Shown one piece after another: positions 6,047 through 9,811 of a stretch of DNA of 9,811 nt. The notes beneath the pieces were generated by a model, which was not told the origin of the DNA, searched no databases, and was given only the letters and a program-made list of their open reading frames with translations. A program made the position numbers and the translations under genes. Source of the DNA: Calditrichia bacterium. GTDB taxonomy: Bacteria > Calditrichota > Calditrichia > RBG-13-44-9. The DNA is taken from positions 1 to 9,811 of the forward strand of contig JALXCH010000658.1 of NCBI GenBank assembly GCA_026991005.1. Reading direction: 5' to 3'. Every line of letters starts with the position of its first letter. Position 1 is the stretch's first letter.

Positions 6047-7246
6047 ATGGAAGAACGCATCTACAGCGTTAGTGAGCTTACCCGGGAGATAAAACAACTG
6101 CTGGAAGGCAGTTTTCCCCGTTTATGGGTGGAAGGGGAAATCTCCAATTTTAAGCGGCACAGCTCCGGGCACCTTTATTTTACCCTGAAGGACGAACAGG
6201 CCCAAATTAACTGCGCCATGTGGCGTTTTCGGGCGCAAAGTCTATTGTATCGTCTGGAAGATGGAATGAAGGTGCTGGTTCAGGGCGATCTTCAGGTGTA
6301 CGAGCGGGGTGGGACTTATCAGATCATTGTGCAGGATGTCCAGCCCGCTGGCGTGGGAGCACTCCAGATGGCCTTCGAGCAGTTGAAGAAAAAACTTTTC
6401 GCCGAAGGCCTTTTTGATGAAGCACATAAAAAGCCCATTCCGCAGTATCCGGAACGGGTAGGCGTGGTGACTTCTCCCACAGGCGCCGCAATTCGGGATA
6501 TCATCAGCGTGATCCGCCGCCGCTTCCCCGGTACCGAAATTCTGCTTTACCCGGTGCGGGTGCAGGGAGATGGTGCCGCCGAAGAAATTGCTGCTGCGAT
6601 TCGCCATTTTAATGAGTACGGAGAGGTCGATGTGCTCATTGTGGGACGGGGCGGTGGCTCTCTGGAAGATTTGTGGGCATTTAACGAAGAGGTGGTCGCT
6701 CGTGCTATTTTTGCCTCACGTATCCCCATTATTTCCGCTGTGGGGCACGAGGTGGATTTTTCCATCTCCGATTTTGTGGCCGACCGTCGTGCTCCTACGC
6801 CTTCTGCTGCAGCGGAAATGGTGGTTAAAGACCGCCGGGAATTGGCCGGAGTATTAAACTATTATCGAGAAAAACTGGCTGGAGAAATTACCCGAAAAAT
6901 TCATCTCCATCGAGAACAGTTGCAACAATATCGCCGGAGCTACGCCTTCCGGCGCCCGGAAGATTTGATTTACCAGAAAATGCAGCAGCTGGATGAACTA
7001 TCCCGCAAAATTTCCCTGGCTGTAGGGCATCATTTAACCACCCGGAAACAACATCTGGAACGGTTACGCAGTCAGCTCCGGGCACTCAGTCCGAATGCGG
7101 TGCTCCAGCGCGGTTACAGCATCTGTTATAAAGATGGCACGGTAGTCAGGGATGTCGCACAGGTTCAGGTGCTGGATATAGTACAGGTAAAACTGGCGCG
7201 GGGCCAGTTTCTCTCTCAGGTTCAAATTTTGGGAGAAGGTGGATAA
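6047..7246 (+). CDS. xseA: Exodeoxyribonuclease VII large subunit
   Basis: This 399-residue protein matches XseA throughout. The N-terminal OB-fold, which binds single-stranded DNA, covers about 1-100 (IYSVSELTREIKQLLE, LWVEGEISNFKRHSSGHLYFTLKDE). The catalytic domain (about 130-260) carries VTSPTGAAIRDI (141-152), GRGGGSLEDLWAFN (200-213) and AVGHEVDFSISDFVADRRAPTPSAAAE-type sequence at 231-257. A long coiled coil (about 258-345) binds XseB copies, and a conserved tail has LSPNAVLQRGYSI (347-359). Exonuclease VII degrades single-stranded DNA from both ends in the cytoplasm, in repair and recombination. The length is close to that of other bacterial XseA proteins. It overlaps xseB by one base (TAATG), a typical coupled arrangement. 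The start fits the family N-terminus, though the ribosome binding site is weak. Confidence 0.98.
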   Translation: MEERIYSVSELTREIKQLLEGSFPRLWVEGEISNFKRHSSGHLYFTLKDEQAQINCAMWRFRAQSLLYRLEDGMKVLVQGDLQVYERGGTYQIIVQDVQPAGVGALQMAFEQLKKKLFAEGLFDEAHKKPIPQYPERVGVVTSPTGAAIRDIISVIRRRFPGTEILLYPVRVQGDGAAEEIAAAIRHFNEYGEVDVLIVGRGGGSLEDLWAFNEEVVARAIFASRIPIISAVGHEVDFSISDFVADRRAPTPSAAAEMVVKDRRELAGVLNYYREKLAGEITRKIHLHREQLQQYRRSYAFRRPEDLIYQKMQQLDELSRKISLAVGHHLTTRKQHLERLRSQLRALSPNAVLQRGYSICYKDGTVVRDVAQVQVLDIVQVKLARGQFLSQVQILGEGG

Positions 7247-7479
7247 TGAGCAAAAAAATGTCGTTCGAACAGGCCATGAGCCGTCTGGAAGAAATTGCCC
7301 GCATCCTGGAACAGGGACAGGCTTCGCTGGAAGAATCCATTAAACTATATGAAGAAGGGATTCAGCTGATTGATTTCTGCCAGAGCAAATTGGATGAAGC
7401 GGAAAAGAAAGTGCTAAAATTGCAAAAAAATGCCGATGGTGAATTCGAAACATCTCCCCTGGATGAACCCACCTCCTGA
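7246..7479 (+). CDS. xseB: Exodeoxyribonuclease VII small subunit
   Basis: This 77-residue helical protein has the XseB signature: MSFEQAMSRLEEIARILEQG, then LEESIKLYEEGIQL and a C-terminal helix CQSKLDEAEKKVLKL (about 46-60), followed by an acidic disordered tail. Several copies wrap around the coiled coil of XseA to form the holoenzyme. Its ATG shares the last base of the xseA stop codon, so translation is almost certainly coupled and the subunit ratio may depend on reinitiation. It is the last gene of the operon that begins with HU. Confidence 0.97.
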   Translation: MSKKMSFEQAMSRLEEIARILEQGQASLEESIKLYEEGIQLIDFCQSKLDEAEKKVLKLQKNADGEFETSPLDEPTS

Positions 7480-7794
7480 GTTTCACCATTCATTCCTGCC
7501 AATATAAATATTTTAGCAATGAATTACTCCGGGAACAGGGGAAGTTGAAATTAAAGGGAACGTGATTTGACTTTCTTCATCCCGGAACTTTCCTCGAACT
7601 TTAAACTGCTGTTCAGGAAAAATTTTCAGAAAAAACATTTGGTTATGGGGATGTTCGTAACCAAATTCGATTTTCAGATTCATCGGTTGAATTCCAGAAA
7701 TGCTATTCAAAACGGGGACGGATCGGGTGCGCGGATTTCATGGCTTTTGCCGCAAGAAAAATCTAAATTTTCCACAAATATACGACTTTAAAGA
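7480..7794. other. Intergenic region between xseB and the carbamoyltransferase gene
   Basis: These 315 bases contain no gene I can support. Two overlapping frames, plus 7567-7791 (TTG start) and minus 7513-7683 (ATG start, 56 codons), have no recognised domain. The one clear element is a perfect 9-bp inverted repeat at 7637-7666. Neither a standard promoter nor a good ribosome binding site for the carbamoyltransferase gene is obvious. The ATG at 7795 is preceded only by TAAAGA. Confidence 0.55.
7637..7666 (-). terminator. Perfect 9-bp hairpin, terminator-like on the minus strand
   Basis: ATTTGGTTA (7637-7645) and TAACCAAAT (7658-7666) are exact reverse complements with a 12-base loop. Read on the minus strand, the stem is followed after one G by six Ts (7635-7630), as in an intrinsic terminator, though the stem is AT-rich and no upstream minus-strand gene is evident. 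It could instead be a protein-binding operator for the carbamoyltransferase gene, about 130 bases upstream of its start. Confidence 0.35.
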
Positions 7795-9615
7795 ATGAGT
7801 ACTACAATTCTGGGAATTTCCGCCTTTTACCACGATAGTGCGGCCTGTTTACTCCGGGACGGCGAAATTGTTGCTGCAGTGCAGGAGGAACGATTCACCC
7901 GGAAAAAGCACGATTTTTCGTTTCCTCGCCATGCCATTACTTATTGTTTGCAGGAAGTGGGCCTTGAGATATCGGAACTCGATTATGTGGCATTTTACGA
8001 TAAGCCGCTGCTCAAGTTCGAGCGGATTCTGGAAACCTACCTGGCTATTGCTCCGCGGGGATTTCGTACTTTCGTGAAAGCAGTCCCCTTGTGGCTTAAG
8101 CAAAAATTGTGGATTCGGAACCTCATTCAGGAAGAACTGAATTTTAGCGGAAAGATTTATTTCCCCGAGCATCACCAATCCCATGCTGCTTCGGCTTTTT
8201 TCCCTTCACCCTTTTCGCAGGCGGCTATTTTAACTGTGGATGGGGTGGGGGAATGGGCAACCAGTAGCTGGGGCGTGGGTCTGGAGAATCACCTTCAGTT
8301 GCAGCAGGAAATGCACTTTCCCCATTCCCTGGGATTATTCTATTCCGCTTTTACGTATTACTGTGGATTTCGAGTGAACTCCGGGGAATACAAGTTGATG
8401 GGGCTGGCACCTTACGGCGAGCCGCGTTTTACCCGGAAAATCCTGAAGGAACTAATCGATATCAAAGAGGATGGTTCTTTTTATCTGAATCTGGATTATT
8501 TCGATTATCTGGGGGGAGAAACCATGATCAACTCGCGGTTTCACTCCCTGTTTGGTGCACTGCCGCGCAAACCGGAAGAGCCCCTCACCCAGCACTACAT
8601 GGATGTGGCGGCATCCGCGCAACAGGTAACGGAAATGGTGCTGGAGCGAATGGTGCGGTACATTCAACGACAGACGGGGGAGGAGAATCTGGTGCTGGCG
8701 GGTGGAGTGGCGTTAAACAGTGTGGCAAATGGTAAAATTTTGCAGAAGGGTATCTTTCGGCGACTCTGGATACAGCCTGCTGCCGGGGATGCGGGCGGTG
8801 CTCTGGGAGCGGCTTTTTTTGTGTGGTATCAGATTCTGAAAAATCCGCGCCGGGTGGATGGTATCCACGATGCCCAGAAGGGGTCGTTGTTAGGTCCTTC
8901 GTTTTCGGAAAGCGAGATAAGAGCGGCACTGCAGGGGCAACCGGTAACTTATCGGAAATTATCTGAGGAAGAACTCCTTACCGTAACGGCCCGACAATTG
9001 AGCCAACAAAAAGTGGTGGGTTGGTTCCAGGGGAGGATGGAATTTGGTCCCCGGGCGCTGGGGAATCGTTCCATTCTGGCGGATGCCCGGGATGCCGAGA
9101 TGCAGCGCCGGTTGAATCTGAAAATCAAATTTCGGGAAGGGTTTCGCCCTTTTGCCCCGGCGGTGTTAAAAGAAGATGTCGGGGAGTATTTTACTCCCGC
9201 AGGGGAAAGCCCCTACATGTTATTGGTGGTACAGGTGCATCCCCAACAGCGGTTTGCGGAAGTTCCTGAAGAAAACCACCACTGGAAGGAGCGCCTGCAA
9301 TCGGTGCGCTCGCGTATACCTGCCGTAACCCATGTGGATTTTTCGGCACGCATCCAGACGGTGGATGAAGAGAGGAATCCGCTATTTTACCGTTTGCTCC
9401 GGAAATTTAAAGAACTAACCGGCGTTCCGGTGCTCATCAATACTTCCTTCAATGTGCGCGGCGAACCCATTGTGTGCACTCCCCGGGATGCGGTGGCTTG
9501 TTTTTTGAATACTCACATGGATTATCTGGTGATAGGTCCCTATTGGGTGGAAAAAGTGCAATCAGCAGATGAAAGGGCAATGCAGCAGTATCGGAAACAA
9601 TTTCAGCCGGATTAA
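7795..9615 (+). CDS. NodU/TobZ-family O-carbamoyltransferase
   Basis: This 606-residue protein has the full two-domain layout of the family. The N-terminal Kae1-like (ASKHA-fold) domain (about 1-345) carries GISAFYHDSAA with His13, VQEERFTRKKHD, HHQSHAASAF (His126, His130) and TVDGVGEW (Asp149). It also has EYKLMGLAPYG, LAGGVALN (301-308) and PAAGDAGGALGAA with Asp332. His126/His130 with Asp149 and Asp332 correspond to the iron ligands described in TobZ. The C-terminal YrdC-like domain (about 385-595) has GRMEFGPRALGNRSIL (413-428), FRPFAPAVL and TGVPVLINTSFNVRGEPIV. In this family carbamoyl phosphate and ATP form carbamoyl-adenylate, and the carbamoyl group is then moved to a hydroxyl of an antibiotic, lipo-oligosaccharide or other metabolite. 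The acceptor is unknown here. All key motifs are intact. The next gene follows after 14 bases, probably co-transcribed. Confidence 0.95.
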   Translation: MSTTILGISAFYHDSAACLLRDGEIVAAVQEERFTRKKHDFSFPRHAITYCLQEVGLEISELDYVAFYDKPLLKFERILETYLAIAPRGFRTFVKAVPLWLKQKLWIRNLIQEELNFSGKIYFPEHHQSHAASAFFPSPFSQAAILTVDGVGEWATSSWGVGLENHLQLQQEMHFPHSLGLFYSAFTYYCGFRVNSGEYKLMGLAPYGEPRFTRKILKELIDIKEDGSFYLNLDYFDYLGGETMINSRFHSLFGALPRKPEEPLTQHYMDVAASAQQVTEMVLERMVRYIQRQTGEENLVLAGGVALNSVANGKILQKGIFRRLWIQPAAGDAGGALGAAFFVWYQILKNPRRVDGIHDAQKGSLLGPSFSESEIRAALQGQPVTYRKLSEEELLTVTARQLSQQKVVGWFQGRMEFGPRALGNRSILADARDAEMQRRLNLKIKFREGFRPFAPAVLKEDVGEYFTPAGESPYMLLVVQVHPQQRFAEVPEENHHWKERLQSVRSRIPAVTHVDFSARIQTVDEERNPLFYRLLRKFKELTGVPVLINTSFNVRGEPIVCTPRDAVACFLNTHMDYLVIGPYWVEKVQSADERAMQQYRKQFQPD

Positions 9616-9629
9616 CCTGCGAGGAATTT

Positions 9630-9811
9630 ATGGACAGACGTTACAGTAAAAATGAGATGGTTTTTGTTGCAGGCTGGTTGGGCATCTGGTTTCTGCTCAA
9701 TTTGATATTATTTCACTGGAACCCGCAATCCGTGGGATTCCTCCTGCTTTCCGGTTTAACCGGAATAATTGCCCTGAGTTTTGTGTTGTTTCCCGCGGGA
9801 TTTCGCCGGAT
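9630..9811 (+). CDS. Small membrane protein, 3' end outside window
   Basis: An ATG with GAGG (9621-9624) ahead opens a frame that stays open for 60 codons to the window end. The protein begins with a short basic/polar N-terminus (MDRRYSKNE) and two hydrophobic segments at about 10-29 and 35-54, separated by HWNPQS, then a basic stretch (GFRR). This predicts an inner-membrane helical hairpin. The 14-base spacing suggests co-transcription with the carbamoyltransferase. Genomes with this kind of carbamoyltransferase often carry small membrane proteins next to it (DUF5989 and SxtJ families). This one resembles SxtJ in two-helix layout only, and I cannot assign it on sequence. Remaining length and function are unknown. 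Confidence 0.7.
   Translation, partial: MDRRYSKNEMVFVAGWLGIWFLLNLILFHWNPQSVGFLLLSGLTGIIALSFVLFPAGFRR

Noticed and set aside
7567..7791. 74-codon plus-strand frame ending 3 bases before the carbamoyltransferase
   Set aside because: It needs a TTG start, has no family resemblance and contains the 9-bp inverted repeat; the closeness to 7795 looks accidental.
1..9811. CRISPR array, insertion sequence, tRNA or rRNA
   Set aside because: Reading both strands I found no spaced direct repeats, no transposase-like frame with terminal repeats, and no cloverleaf or conserved rRNA segment.

Overview
The window looks like an ordinary chromosomal stretch from a Gram-negative bacterium of the FCB (Fibrobacterota-Chlorobiota-Bacteroidota) superphylum. 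A Calditrichota- or Ignavibacteria-like lineage is my best guess. The evidence is two secreted proteins ending in type IX secretion (T9SS, Por) sorting domains with the NPxF-type start and SGIYLxxI-type motif, a 31-residue arginine/lysine-rich AURKAIP1/COX24 (bS22-like) protein of the form seen in this superphylum, and FCB-style multidomain secreted enzymes. The phylum assignment is inference: there is no rRNA or other decisive marker.

Layout. At 1-156 is the 3' end of a receiver domain (response regulator or hybrid kinase). An AT-rich gap of about 630 bases follows. A divergent pair comes next: a minus-strand S8 (subtilisin-like) secreted peptidase (788-2497) and a plus-strand purple-acid-phosphatase-like metallophosphoesterase (2739-4469). 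Both have an N-terminal signal sequence and a T9SS C-terminal sorting domain. After a 374-base gap comes a tight plus-strand operon (4844-7479): HU/IHF-family protein, zinc-ribbon/membrane/TPR protein, bS22-like small ribosomal protein, xseA and xseB (both exonuclease VII subunits). After a 315-base gap with a perfect 9-bp inverted repeat, a NodU/TobZ-type O-carbamoyltransferase (7795-9615) is followed 14 bases later by a membrane protein cut by the window end (9630-9811).

How the genes work together. The peptidase and phosphatase are probably exported across both membranes and anchored or released at the surface. The HU operon combines nucleoid, ribosome and DNA-repair functions and is probably one transcript. 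The carbamoyltransferase probably modifies a hydroxyl of a small molecule or glycan, perhaps with the downstream membrane protein.

Regulation. Three of the four intergenic starts I examined closely carry the same promoter-like arrangement, TTGATT - 17 bases - TAAA(A/C)(T/C). These are the peptidase, phosphatase and HU operon. I saw no tRNA, rRNA, insertion sequence or CRISPR array. No clearly novel system is visible. The best leads are the shared promoter architecture, the composition break inside the phosphatase gene, the structured intergenic elements and the incomplete carbamoyltransferase locus.
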